Shown here piece by piece: positions 44,212-53,101 of a stretch of DNA of 64,000 nucleotides. The translations under genes were made by a program, and so were the position numbers. The first letter of the stretch is position 1. Each line of letters starts with the position of its first letter. Origin of the DNA: Sphingomonas sp. GC_Shp_5. Its GTDB lineage: Bacteria > Pseudomonadota > Alphaproteobacteria > Sphingomonadales > Sphingomonadaceae. The notes beneath the pieces are model-generated. The model saw only the letters and a list, made by a program, of their open reading frames with translations, did no database searches and was not told where the DNA came from. The DNA is taken from NCBI RefSeq assembly GCF_026540855.1, contig NZ_JALNUP010000001.1:405623-469622 (forward strand). Reading direction: 5' to 3'.

Positions 44212-45456
44212 TCAGCTCTTGATGAGAATCGCGTCCGACGGGAGGATGCGATCGAGGAACGGCAGGATCGCCGCGCCTACCGCCGGCGCGTCACGCGACA
44301 GCGTGGCGCGGCGCATCGGCGCAGCGGCGGGCAAGGCGGGCGCCGCCTCGAGCAGCTTGCGGTAGGTCTCGCTGGACAGGCTATCGAGCACGCCATCGGG
44401 AAGCCTCCCGCCGACCAGCACCGCTGCCGGGTTGATCAGACAGTTGACCGCGATCATCGCCGGCACCAACGCGCTCGACGCCTCGTCGACCCAGGCGGCG
44501 ACCGGGCCAGCAAAGCTCGGCGGGAATGGCTCGAGCGGATCGAGATCAGGTGGCATCACGCCCGCCTCTTCGAGCCGCTCGGCGAGCGCGGACAGCGACA
44601 CCACGTCCTGCAGCACCCGCCCCTCGCCCTCACCGCCGCCGCCGTTGAGCGGCAGAAAGCCGATCTCGCCACTGCGCGCGCCCGCGCCGCGGTAATAAGC
44701 ACCGTCGATCACCACCCCGCCGCCGAGCCCGGCGCTGACCAGGATGTAGAAGAAGCTGGCATGATCGTGGCCGCTGCCGAACTGCGCCTCGCCGATCGCC
44801 GCGGCGGCGGCATCATTGTCGATGTGGATCGACCAAGGCACCACGTCGGCCAGCAGCGCCTGAAGGTTGACCTCGCTCCAGCGCTCATAGCCGTCGGGCC
44901 GATGCGGCAGCGCGACGCGGCCAAGATCGTCAGGCAGCGCGACACCGACGCCGAGCACGCGGTCCATCGCGATGGCGCCGGTGCGACGGATCTCGGCGAT
45001 ACCGGCCCGGATCATCGCCACCACATCCTCGGGCATGGCGAAGGCGGCCTGGCGGGTGAAGCGCGAGCGAACGTTGCCGGCAAGATCGAGCGACACCAAG
45101 GTGACATGGTCGCGATCGATGTTGAGGCCGATCGCAAAGCAACCATCGGGCTTGATCCGCAGCCGCACTGCGGGCTGGCCACGGCCGCCGGTGCGCCGGC
45201 CGGCATCGACGATCAGATCGGCCTCGAACAGCCGCCCGGTGATATTGGCGATGGTCGGCGCGGTGAGATTGGTCAGCGCCGCGATCTCGACCCGGGTAAT
45301 GTCCGGATGACGGCGGATGACCTGCAGCACCAGGCGCTGGTTGTAATCGCCGGCCCGCGCCAGATTGGTGCCCGACAGGCTGGAGCCGAGCCGCACCGCC
45401 CGCTCGTCGGCGGTGACGCCGCCATATCCCATCGAGTCGAAGTCCGAAAAGTTCAC
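44212..45456 (-). CDS. ROK-family transcriptional regulator
   Basis: 414 residues. An N-terminal winged helix (about 38-90, NQRLVLQVIRRHPDITRVEI, LTNLTAPTIANITGRLFEAD) is followed by a ROK sugar-kinase-like fold with GRGQPAVRLRI, IDNDAAAAAIGEAQFGSG and NCLINPAAVLVGGRLPDG. The zinc motif CxCGxxGC of catalytic and many regulatory ROK members is not visible, so it is probably a regulator without kinase activity. It follows the GH3 and Gfo/Idh genes on the same strand, consistent with control of a sugar-use cluster by a mono- or disaccharide. Confidence 0.88.
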   Translation of the reverse strand: MNFSDFDSMGYGGVTADERAVRLGSSLSGTNLARAGDYNQRLVLQVIRRHPDITRVEIAALTNLTAPTIANITGRLFEADLIVDAGRRTGGRGQPAVRLRIKPDGCFAIGLNIDRDHVTLVSLDLAGNVRSRFTRQAAFAMPEDVVAMIRAGIAEIRRTGAIAMDRVLGVGVALPDDLGRVALPHRPDGYERWSEVNLQALLADVVPWSIHIDNDAAAAAIGEAQFGSGHDHASFFYILVSAGLGGGVVIDGAYYRGAGARSGEIGFLPLNGGGGEGEGRVLQDVVSLSALAERLEEAGVMPPDLDPLEPFPPSFAGPVAAWVDEASSALVPAMIAVNCLINPAAVLVGGRLPDGVLDSLSSETYRKLLEAAPALPAAAPMRRATLSRDAPAVGAAILPFLDRILPSDAILIKS

Positions 45457-45517
45457 CTGCCTGTCACTCCGCTGTCAGGCAACCGATCTGCCAGCAAAGT
45501 GCCGGCCCCGCTAGCAT

Positions 45518-45551
45518 ATGCCTGCGGCGGCGATTGTGCCACCGCAGGCAT
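45518..45551 (-). terminator. Hairpin after the GH3 gene
   Basis: A perfect 10-bp inverted repeat (ATGCCTGCGG / CCGCAGGCAT) with a 14-base loop lies 13 bases past the glucosidase stop and before the ROK gene. No T-tract is present. Confidence 0.45.
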
Positions 45552-45564
45552 GCGCGTCAGCCGC

Positions 45565-47874
45565 TCAGCGCGCGCTGCCCGGCAGCGTCGCCGCAGCGAC
45601 CTGGACCTTGGTGGACGCGACCGACTCGGCGGCCGAGGCGGCGAGGCTGACGGTGTAGGTGCCGGCGGCGATCTTCCAGCTGTGCGAGGCGACGTCGAAG
45701 GTCGCGAGCAGCCGCGGGTCGATCGACACCGAGACCTGCTGGCTCGCGCCCGGCGCGAGATCGACCTTGGTGAAGGCGCCGAGCCGGCGCGGCGCCTCCC
45801 AGCCGGCACCGGCGACATAGACCTGCGGCACCGCCTTGCCCTGGACCGCGCCGGTGTTCCTGACCGTGAAGCTCGCCTTGATCCCCGCCCCGTCGGCCGC
45901 GGCGGTGAGATCGGTCAACGCGAAGCTGGTGTAGGACAGGCCGTGGCCGAACGGGAACAGCGGCTTGGCGCCAGTCTTGTCGAACCATTTGTAGCCGATC
46001 GCCGCACCCTCGATGTCGTAGTTGCTCATCGGATGCGCGTCGCTGTCGAGCTTGACGTCGCCTTCGAGCTTGGGCCGCGGCAGCTGCGCCACCGACGCTG
46101 GGAAGGTGGCAGAGAGATGGCCCGACGGATTGATCTCGCCGGTCAACACCCGCGCGATCGCCGCGCCGCCGGACGTGCCCGAATACCAGGCCTCGAGCAC
46201 CGCGCCGACCCGCGGCAGCCACGGCATCAGCACCGGGCCGCCGGTTTCGAGCACCACCACGGTGTTCTTGTTGGCCCGTGCGACCGTGTCGATCAGCGCA
46301 TCCTGGCCGTTCGGCAGGCTGAGATCGGGCACATCGATCGATTCGCCGGTCCATTGCTCGCCGAACACGATCACAACATCGGCCTTACGCGCCGCCGCCG
46401 CGGCGGCCTTGGCGTCCTTGCCGTCGAGATAGGTGACGCTGGCGCCGGTGCGCGCCTGCAGCTCCTTCACCGGCGACGAGGGATGGTAGACCTTGGGGCC
46501 GGGGAAGCCGCTGGGATATTCGTCCGCCACCACCAGGCCGTTGGTGGGGCCGCCGTGCGGATAGACCTGGCTCGAGCCGCCACCGGAGAGCACGCCGGCA
46601 TCGGCATGCGCGCCGATCACCAGGATCGAACGGGCGCTCTTGGCGAGCGGCAGCAGGCCGGTGCGATTCTTGAGCAGGACGATGCCCTCCTCGGCGTCGG
46701 CCTGGGTGATCGCGGCATGGCCGGCATAATCGATGCTGGCGGCGCGATCGCCGGCGACGGGCGTATCGAATAGCCCGACCGCGAACATCGAATGAAGAAT
46801 GCGGCGCGCCATATCGGTCGCCCGCGCCTCGCTGACATGGCCGTTGTTGACCGCCTCGCGCAACGCGTCGGCGAAATAGGGGGAGCGATCGAATGCCCAG
46901 CCCGATTGCTGGTCGAGCCCGGCATTGGCCGCCTCGCTGGTCGAATGGGCGGCACCCCAGTCGGTCATCACATAGCCCTTGAAGCCGAAGTCCTTCTTGA
47001 GCACCTGGTTGAGCAGCCAGTCATTCTCGCAGGCAAAGGCGCCGTTGACGCGGTTGTACGAGCACATCACCGCGCCCGGGCGGCCCACTTCGTGCGCGAT
47101 CTCGAAGGCGAGCAGGTCCGACTGGCGCGCCGCCTGCTCACCGATGTGGTGATCCATGATGAAGCGGTTGGTCTCCTGATCGTTGAAGGCATAATGCTTC
47201 ATCGTCGAGATGACGTGCTCGGACTGGATGCCCTTGATCTCGTGGCCGGTGATGGTGCCGGACAGCAGCGGATCCTCGCCGCCATATTCGAAATTGCGGC
47301 CGTTGCGCGGCTCGCGCATCAGATTCATGCCGCCCGCGAGCTGGACGTTGAAGCCCGACATGAAGGCCTCGTTGCCGATCATCGCGCCGCCGGCCTGCGC
47401 CAGCGTCGGATTCCAGGTGGAGGCGGTGGCGATCCCCGAGGGCAGCGAGGTGCGCAGCCGCGGGGTAGGCGTGCGCTGGCTGGCGACGCCGACGCCGGCA
47501 TCGGTTTCCCACTGGCTGGGAATGCCGAGCCGCGGAATGCCTGGCACGAAGCCCGCCGAATCGGGCAGGCCGCCCTTGGGATATTCCCAATTCTTGGTCG
47601 GGGACTTCAGCCAATCGGCCTTCGTCGCGAAATAGCTGAAGGTGAGCTGCAGCTTTTCGGCAATCGTCATCTGCTGGAGGATCAGCTCGGTGCGCGCCTC
47701 GGGCGCGAGCGAGGCATCCATCCACGGCCGCGCCTTGGGGCCTTCGGTAGGAGCGGCGGCGGCCTTCGGGGCATTGTTCGTGGTCTGGGCGACGGCCGGC
47801 AAGGTCATGGCGGCGCCGACAAGCAGCGCAGCGCCGAGGTTCAGCGACAGGCGCAGGGCATGGCAACGGGTCAT
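45565..47874 (-). CDS. Glycoside hydrolase family 3 beta-glucosidase-type enzyme, exported
   Basis: 769 residues with signal peptide (LNLGAALLVGAAMTLPAVAQ), so periplasmic or secreted. The GH3 N-terminal barrel covers about 60-360 and includes MKHYAFNDQETNR and the nucleophile region GYVMTDWGAAHST. The C-terminal alpha/beta domain covers about 385-600 (GIVLLKNRTGLLPL, VVIVFGEQWTGES). A fibronectin III-like domain covers about 670-750 (FPFGHGLSYTSF, ASQQVSVSIDPRLLATFD). It removes terminal glucose, or another sugar such as xylose, from oligosaccharides. GAGGGAA precedes the ATG. Confidence 0.94.
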   Translation of the reverse strand: MTRCHALRLSLNLGAALLVGAAMTLPAVAQTTNNAPKAAAAPTEGPKARPWMDASLAPEARTELILQQMTIAEKLQLTFSYFATKADWLKSPTKNWEYPKGGLPDSAGFVPGIPRLGIPSQWETDAGVGVASQRTPTPRLRTSLPSGIATASTWNPTLAQAGGAMIGNEAFMSGFNVQLAGGMNLMREPRNGRNFEYGGEDPLLSGTITGHEIKGIQSEHVISTMKHYAFNDQETNRFIMDHHIGEQAARQSDLLAFEIAHEVGRPGAVMCSYNRVNGAFACENDWLLNQVLKKDFGFKGYVMTDWGAAHSTSEAANAGLDQQSGWAFDRSPYFADALREAVNNGHVSEARATDMARRILHSMFAVGLFDTPVAGDRAASIDYAGHAAITQADAEEGIVLLKNRTGLLPLAKSARSILVIGAHADAGVLSGGGSSQVYPHGGPTNGLVVADEYPSGFPGPKVYHPSSPVKELQARTGASVTYLDGKDAKAAAAAARKADVVIVFGEQWTGESIDVPDLSLPNGQDALIDTVARANKNTVVVLETGGPVLMPWLPRVGAVLEAWYSGTSGGAAIARVLTGEINPSGHLSATFPASVAQLPRPKLEGDVKLDSDAHPMSNYDIEGAAIGYKWFDKTGAKPLFPFGHGLSYTSFALTDLTAAADGAGIKASFTVRNTGAVQGKAVPQVYVAGAGWEAPRRLGAFTKVDLAPGASQQVSVSIDPRLLATFDVASHSWKIAAGTYTVSLAASAAESVASTKVQVAAATLPGSAR

Positions 47875-47998
47875 TCAGGGTTCCCTCTTTCGCGGGCGGC
47901 CTTGGCGGCGGGCGCCATGCCGCTTGTTCTTGCCGATCGCTCGACGTCGATCGGAACGGACGCTTCTGCCTATCGCGGCGGAGAGCCCGGCGCCATCA

Positions 47999-49039
47999 TC
48001 ATTGTGTTAACAGGATTTCCCGTTGCTGGTCGGCGCTGGCGATCGCCGCGTCGAGTACCGCCATCACCGCGAGTGCCTGATCCGGGGGCACCGGATTGGG
48101 GCCGGCCCCGTTGAGGCAATCGCGGATGCCGGCATAGAAGCGGCGATAATCGCCTGGGACGGTCTCCAGCGTCGCTCCAGCCGGAAGGCCGTCCTCGCCA
48201 ATGACGGTCAACTGGCCAGGCACGGGATCGGTGCCCCACCCCTCGCCCGCCGCCGGCTGTCCGGCCGCCAGCGCCGCCTCCTGCAGATCGAAGCCATATT
48301 TGATGAAGCTGCCGCGGCTGCCGTGGACCGCGAGCCGCAGCCAGCTGGCGGGCGTCAGCACGCTGGCATGGAGGATGACGCGCAACTGAGGGTAGCGCAG
48401 CAGCACGTGAAAATAGTCGGTCGCCACCGCGCCGGCACGCTGCATGCCGAGATCGGCGTAGACGGCGAGCGGCGGGCCGAACAATTGCAGCGCCTGATCA
48501 ACCAGATGTGGACCGAGATCGCGCCAGATCCCCGCGCCGGGCTGTTCGCGCCAGCGGTCGCGGACCTCGGGGCGGAACCGGTCGAAGTGCGATTCCACCT
48601 GGGTAACCGTGCCGAGCACGCCCTGGTCGATCAAGTGGCGGAGGGTGAGGAAGTCGCTGTCCCAGCGGCGATTGTGGAACACCGATAGCGTCAGGCCACG
48701 GTCCTGCGCTCGGCCGGTCATGGCGCGGGCCTCCGCGAGCGAGAGGGCGAACGGCTTGTCGACCACCACATGCTTGCCCGCGTCCAGCGCGGCCAGGGCA
48801 TGGCGGGCGTGGAGCGCGTCGGGGGTGGCGACCACGACGAGGTCGATCGCGGGATCGGCGAGCACGGTATCGATGTCGGCGACGACGACGATGTCGCCGA
48901 GCGCCGCGTGCACCGCTGCCGGCCGGCTGGAAACCACCGCGGCGAGATGAAGCCCCGGGGTGGCGCGGATCAGCGGCGCGTGGAAGGTGCGGCCCGCATA
49001 GCCATAGCCGATCAGGGCGACATTGATGGGGTCTGGCAT
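47999..49039 (-). CDS. Gfo/Idh/MocA-family NAD(P)-dependent oxidoreductase
   Basis: 346 residues. The N-terminal Rossmann domain shows VALIGYGYAGRTFHAPLI, VVVATPDALHARHALAALDA and GKHVVVDKPFALSLAEARAM, with the EKP-type motif here as DKP. The C-terminal substrate domain has FHNRRWDSDFLTLRHLIDQG and HLVDQALQLFG. The family oxidises or reduces sugars and related polyols. Start at 49039 has AAAAGGA upstream; the frame extends further to 49120 without family likeness. It precedes the GH3 gene by 124 bases on the same strand. Confidence 0.92.
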   Translation of the reverse strand: MPDPINVALIGYGYAGRTFHAPLIRATPGLHLAAVVSSRPAAVHAALGDIVVVADIDTVLADPAIDLVVVATPDALHARHALAALDAGKHVVVDKPFALSLAEARAMTGRAQDRGLTLSVFHNRRWDSDFLTLRHLIDQGVLGTVTQVESHFDRFRPEVRDRWREQPGAGIWRDLGPHLVDQALQLFGPPLAVYADLGMQRAGAVATDYFHVLLRYPQLRVILHASVLTPASWLRLAVHGSRGSFIKYGFDLQEAALAAGQPAAGEGWGTDPVPGQLTVIGEDGLPAGATLETVPGDYRRFYAGIRDCLNGAGPNPVPPDQALAVMAVLDAAIASADQQREILLTQ

Positions 49040-49300
49040 CGGCGGTCCTTTTGGCGGGTCGCAGTCCGGGCCCGATGTGGGGGCGGCCGAACCCCGTATT
49101 ATCCCGGTAGCGTGGGGCACAAGTTGAGGAAGTTGTCATCCACAGAGAAACGCTGGCAGTTGATCGTTTCACGCTGCGATCGACGCCACCGGTGCCGACG
49201 TTACGCTCCTCTCCGCGTGTAGGACAGCGTCGACCGCCTGCGCCGACGCCCGCGCGCCAAGGTCTGGCAACAGTGGTTAACTCAGTATAGGCGGACGTCC

Positions 49301-50302
49301 GTGCAGTCGTCGTCGCCTATCACGCTCGTCACCGGGGTCGCCGGTTTCCTGGGATCCGCGGTCGCCCGTGCGGCCGCCGCCGCCGGCCATCAGCTGCGCG
49401 GCGTGGTGCGTTCGTCGAGCCCGCGCGCGAACCTGGCCGATTTTCCCGGCGAACTGGTCGAGGCGGATCTGCGCGATCGAGCCGCGGTGGCGGCGGCGAT
49501 GACCGGCGTCACCCGCGTCATCCATGTCGCCGCCGATTACCGCTTGTGGGCACGCGACCCCGAGGAGATCGTCCGCAACAATCGCGCGAGCACCGCCGCG
49601 GTGATGGAGGCGGCCCTCGCCGCGGGCGTCGAGCGGGTGGTCTATACCAGCAGCGTCGCCACCCTGCTGCCCGACCCCGCCGGCGCTGCCGACGAGCGCC
49701 GTGCCGCCACCGAACAGACGGTGATCGGCGCCTACAAGCGCAGCAAGGTCGTCGCCGAGCGGCTGGTCGAGGCGATGGTTCGCGACCGCGGCCTGCCCGC
49801 GGTGATCGTCAATCCCTCCACGCCGATCGGCCCGCGCGACGTGCGGCCGACGCCGACCGGGCGGATCATCGTCGAGGCCGCCAACGGCCGCATGCCCGCG
49901 TTCGTCGACAGCGGGCTCAACCTCGTCCATGTCGACGACGTCGCGCACGGCCACCTGCTGGCCATGGAGCGCGGGCGGATCGGCGAACGCTATGTGCTCG
50001 GCGGCCAGGACGTGGCGCTGGCCGAGATGCTGCGCACGATTGCGGGGCTGGTAGGGCGTCGGCCGCCCACCGTGCGTCTGCCGCGCGGTCCGTTGTTTCC
50101 GCTCGCCTGGGCCAATGAGCGGCTGGCGACGATCACCGGCAAGGAGCCGTTCCTCACCCTCGATGGCCTGCGCATGGCCAAGCACACGATGTTCTACAGC
50201 TCGGCCAAGGCCGAGGCCGAACTCAGCTACCGTGCCCGCCCCTATACCGATGCGGTGGCCGAGGCGATCGACTGGTTCCGCGCCGCGGGGATGATCCGAT
50301 GA
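49301..50302 (+). CDS. hpnA: Hopanoid-associated sugar epimerase HpnA
   Basis: NAD-dependent epimerase/dehydratase of 333 residues. The Rossmann motif is VTGVAGFLGSAVARAAAAAG, the catalytic region is VVYTSSVATLL with the distant Tyr-x3-Lys-like AYKRSKVVAE, and the tail is typical of HpnA (YTDAVAEAIDWFRAAGMI). It starts with GTG at 49301. Its biochemical substrate in hopanoid synthesis is not settled. It opens the cluster hpnA-B-C-D-E-shc-hpnG, most members joined by 4-base start/stop overlaps. Confidence 0.93.
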   Translation: MQSSSPITLVTGVAGFLGSAVARAAAAAGHQLRGVVRSSSPRANLADFPGELVEADLRDRAAVAAAMTGVTRVIHVAADYRLWARDPEEIVRNNRASTAAVMEAALAAGVERVVYTSSVATLLPDPAGAADERRAATEQTVIGAYKRSKVVAERLVEAMVRDRGLPAVIVNPSTPIGPRDVRPTPTGRIIVEAANGRMPAFVDSGLNLVHVDDVAHGHLLAMERGRIGERYVLGGQDVALAEMLRTIAGLVGRRPPTVRLPRGPLFPLAWANERLATITGKEPFLTLDGLRMAKHTMFYSSAKAEAELSYRARPYTDAVAEAIDWFRAAGMIR

Positions 50303-51426
50303 GTGCGCTGGCGACCTGGATCGGCGCGGCGACGCTCGCGATCTGGCTGTATCTGGTGCTCGGCCATGGCGGCTTCTGGCTGGCGCGCCAGCGCGACACC
50401 CGCGGGCTGCCCCCTGCCCCCGCGGCATGGCCGAGCGTGGTCGCGGTGGTGCCGGCGCGCGACGAGGCGGATGTCATCGCCCGCTCGATCGGCAGCCTGG
50501 CGGCGCAGGATTATCCGGGCGAGTTCCGGATCATCCTGGTCGACGACGGCAGCAGCGACGGCACCGGCGACATCGCCATGGGGCTGGCGAGCGGCCGGGT
50601 GACGGCGATGCGGGGTAAGCCGCTGGCGCCGGGCTGGACCGGCAAGCTCTGGGCGGTGTCGCAGGGCATCGCCGCCGCGGGCACGCCCACCTATCTGTGG
50701 CTGACCGACGCCGATATCGAGCATGCACCCGAAACGCTGCGCACGCTGGTGACGCGCGCCGAGGGCGGCGGGCTCGGGCTGGTGTCGCTGATGGCGAAGC
50801 TGCGCTGCGATCATCTCGCCGAGCGCGCGCTGATCCCGGCGTTCGTCTACTTCTTTCAGATGCTTTATCCGTTCAGCCGCGTGAACGGCCGCGGCGCCGG
50901 CGCGGCGGCGGGCGGCTGCATGCTCGTGCGGCGGACGACGCTGGAGGCCGCCGGTGGCATCGCCGCGATCCGGGGCGCGCTGATCGACGATTGCACCTTC
51001 GGCGCGCTGATCAAGCGCGAGGCGCCGATCTGGCTGGGGCTGACCGAGCGCTCGCGCTCGATCCGCCCCTATGACGGGGTCGCGCCGATCGCGGCGATGA
51101 TCTCGCGCTCGGCCTATGCGCAGCTCGATTACTCGCCGCTCAAGCTCGCCGGCACGATGATGGGGATGGCGCTGGTCTACGCCGCGCCGCCGCTGCTTGC
51201 GGTGTTCGGCACCGGCCTGGCGCGCGCGCTCGGCGCCGCGGCGTGGCTGCTGATGGCGATGTCGTTCCTGCCGATGCTCCATGTCTATCGCCGCACGCCG
51301 GCCTGGAGCCTGGCGCTGCCGCTGATCGCCGCTTTCTACGCCGGCTGCACCTTGCTATCGGCGTGGCAGCACGGCCAAGGCCGCGGCGGCATGTGGAAGG
51401 GACGCGCCCAGGCGGCGCAGCAATGA
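50299..51426 (+). CDS. hpnB: Hopanoid-associated glycosyltransferase HpnB
   Basis: GT-A fold family 2-type transferase of 375 residues. An N-terminal membrane helix (ATLAIWLYLVLGHGGFWLA) leads to the catalytic domain with VVPARDEADVIARSI, ILVDDGSSDGTGDIA and LWLTDADIEH (DXD). Two or three C-terminal transmembrane helices follow after about 290, so it faces the cytoplasm from the inner membrane. It overlaps hpnA and hpnC by 4 bases each. The exact acceptor is unknown. Confidence 0.94.
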   Translation: MSALATWIGAATLAIWLYLVLGHGGFWLARQRDTRGLPPAPAAWPSVVAVVPARDEADVIARSIGSLAAQDYPGEFRIILVDDGSSDGTGDIAMGLASGRVTAMRGKPLAPGWTGKLWAVSQGIAAAGTPTYLWLTDADIEHAPETLRTLVTRAEGGGLGLVSLMAKLRCDHLAERALIPAFVYFFQMLYPFSRVNGRGAGAAAGGCMLVRRTTLEAAGGIAAIRGALIDDCTFGALIKREAPIWLGLTERSRSIRPYDGVAPIAAMISRSAYAQLDYSPLKLAGTMMGMALVYAAPPLLAVFGTGLARALGAAAWLLMAMSFLPMLHVYRRTPAWSLALPLIAAFYAGCTLLSAWQHGQGRGGMWKGRAQAAQQ

Positions 51427-52265
51427 TGGCCAGCGCAACCGACCTCGCGTCCGGCAAGGACCACCGCCAAGAGAATTTTCCGGTCGCCTCGGTGCTGCTG
51501 AAGCCGGCGCATCGCGCGCCGATCATGGCCTTCTACCGCTTCGCGCGCGCCGCCGACGACATCGCCGATTCGCCCGCCGCTGCGCCCGATGCAAAGCTCG
51601 CGCTGCTCGGCGCGATGCGTCGCGGGCTCGCCGGCGAGGGCGCCGAGCCGCACGCGCTGGCGCTCCACGCGGTGCTCGCCGCGCGCGGGCTGGATCCGGT
51701 CCACGCCCACGATCTGCTCGATGCGTTCGAGCGCGACGTTACCGTCAACCGCTACCCGGATTGGGACGCGCTGATCGATTACTGCCGGGTGTCGGCGATG
51801 CCGGTCGGGCGCTATGTGCTCGACGTCCATGGCGAGGATCGCGCCACCTGGCCGGCCTCCGATGCGTTGTGCGCGGCGCTGCAGGTGATCAATCACCTGC
51901 AGGATTGCGCCAAGGACTATCGCAGCATCGACCGCGTCTACCTGCCGCTCGACGAGCTCGCCGCCCAAGGCGCGCGGGTCGAGGATCTGGCGGCGCCCGC
52001 CGCCACCCCGGCGCTGCGCGCGACGATCGCGGCGCTGGCGGCGCGCACGCAAGCGTTGCTCGCGCAGAGCGCGCCGTTCGCGGGGATGATCCGCGATCGC
52101 CGTCTGGCGGCCGAGGTCGCGATCATCCAGCGCCTCGCCGAGAGCCTGACCGCGCGGCTGCTTACCCGCGATCCGCTGAGCGAGCGCGTCCATCACGGCA
52201 AGCTCGAGGCGGCATGGCTCGCTGCCACCGCCGGGCTCGGCAGCCTGCTGGGAGCGCGGCGATGA
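51423..52265 (+). CDS. hpnC: Hydroxysqualene synthase HpnC
   Basis: Trans-isoprenyl diphosphate synthase fold, 280 residues. In the HpnCDE route it converts presqualene diphosphate to hydroxysqualene. The two Asp-rich magnesium motifs are FARAADDIADS near residue 47 and NHLQDCAKDYRSIDRVYLP near 165. NFPVASVLLKPAHRAPIMAF is typical of the HpnC N-terminus. Tandem ATG codons begin at 51423 and overlap the hpnB stop. Confidence 0.95.
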   Translation: MMASATDLASGKDHRQENFPVASVLLKPAHRAPIMAFYRFARAADDIADSPAAAPDAKLALLGAMRRGLAGEGAEPHALALHAVLAARGLDPVHAHDLLDAFERDVTVNRYPDWDALIDYCRVSAMPVGRYVLDVHGEDRATWPASDALCAALQVINHLQDCAKDYRSIDRVYLPLDELAAQGARVEDLAAPAATPALRATIAALAARTQALLAQSAPFAGMIRDRRLAAEVAIIQRLAESLTARLLTRDPLSERVHHGKLEAAWLAATAGLGSLLGARR

Positions 52266-53101
52266 ACCCCAAGGCGACCCCGGCGGCGCTGCAGGCGCAG
52301 GTGGCGGGCAGCTCATTCTATGCGGGCATGCGCGTGCTCCCCAAGGCCGAGCGCGAGGCGATGTACGCGGTCTATGCCTTCTGCCGGATCGTCGACGACA
52401 TCGCCGACGACCAGCAGGGCGACCGCGCCACCCGCGCGATGCAGCTCGATCGCTGGCGCAGCGACATCGACGCGCTTTATGCGGGCGGCGACCCGGGCCA
52501 GGCGATCATTGTCGCCGAGGCGGTGCGCCGCTTCGGGCTCGATCGCGCCGATTTCCACGCGGTGATCGACGGCATGGCGATGGACGTCGCCGCCGACATC
52601 CGCTGGCCCGATGCGGCGACGCTGGATCTCTATTGCGATCGCGTCGCCTCGGCGGTCGGGCGGCTGTCGGTCAAGATCTTCGGGATGGACGACGGGCCGG
52701 GGGTGGCGCTCGCCTATCATCTCGGCCGGGCACTGCAGCTCACCAACATCCTGCGCGATATCGACGAGGATGCCGCGATCGGCCGCGTCTACCTGCCGCT
52801 TGAGCAACTGACCGGCGCCGGCATCCCGATCACCGTCCCCGCCGAGGTGATCGCCGATCGCCGCATCGACGTCGTCGCCCGCGCGCTCGCGGCCGAGGCG
52901 CACGGCCATTATGCGCAGGCGCAGGCAATCCTCAAGACGCGGCCCAGGGGGCATCTGATCGCGCCACGACTGATGGCGGCGGCCTATGCCAAGGTGCTGG
53001 CGCGCACCGAGCAGGTCGGCTGGCTGCCGCCGCGGCGGAGGGTCAAGGTCTCCAAGGCGGGCCTGCTGTGGACGGCGCTGCGGCTGAGCCTGACCCGATG
53101 A
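52262..53101 (+). CDS. hpnD: Presqualene diphosphate synthase HpnD
   Basis: Condenses two farnesyl diphosphates to presqualene diphosphate. 279 residues with SSFYAGMRVLPKAEREAMYA, the first Asp motif YAFCRIVDDIADD and the second LTNILRDIDEDAAIGRVYLP. The Arg-rich C-terminus (PPRRRVKVSKAGLLWTAL) is usual for HpnD. It starts at the ATG overlapping the hpnC stop and its stop overlaps the hpnE ATG. Confidence 0.96.
   Translation: MNPKATPAALQAQVAGSSFYAGMRVLPKAEREAMYAVYAFCRIVDDIADDQQGDRATRAMQLDRWRSDIDALYAGGDPGQAIIVAEAVRRFGLDRADFHAVIDGMAMDVAADIRWPDAATLDLYCDRVASAVGRLSVKIFGMDDGPGVALAYHLGRALQLTNILRDIDEDAAIGRVYLPLEQLTGAGIPITVPAEVIADRRIDVVARALAAEAHGHYAQAQAILKTRPRGHLIAPRLMAAAYAKVLARTEQVGWLPPRRRVKVSKAGLLWTALRLSLTR

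Noticed and set aside
44761..46773. A 670-residue + strand open frame across the ROK and GH3 genes
   Set aside because: Spans two real genes and their gap in antisense; composition typical of a high-GC shadow frame.
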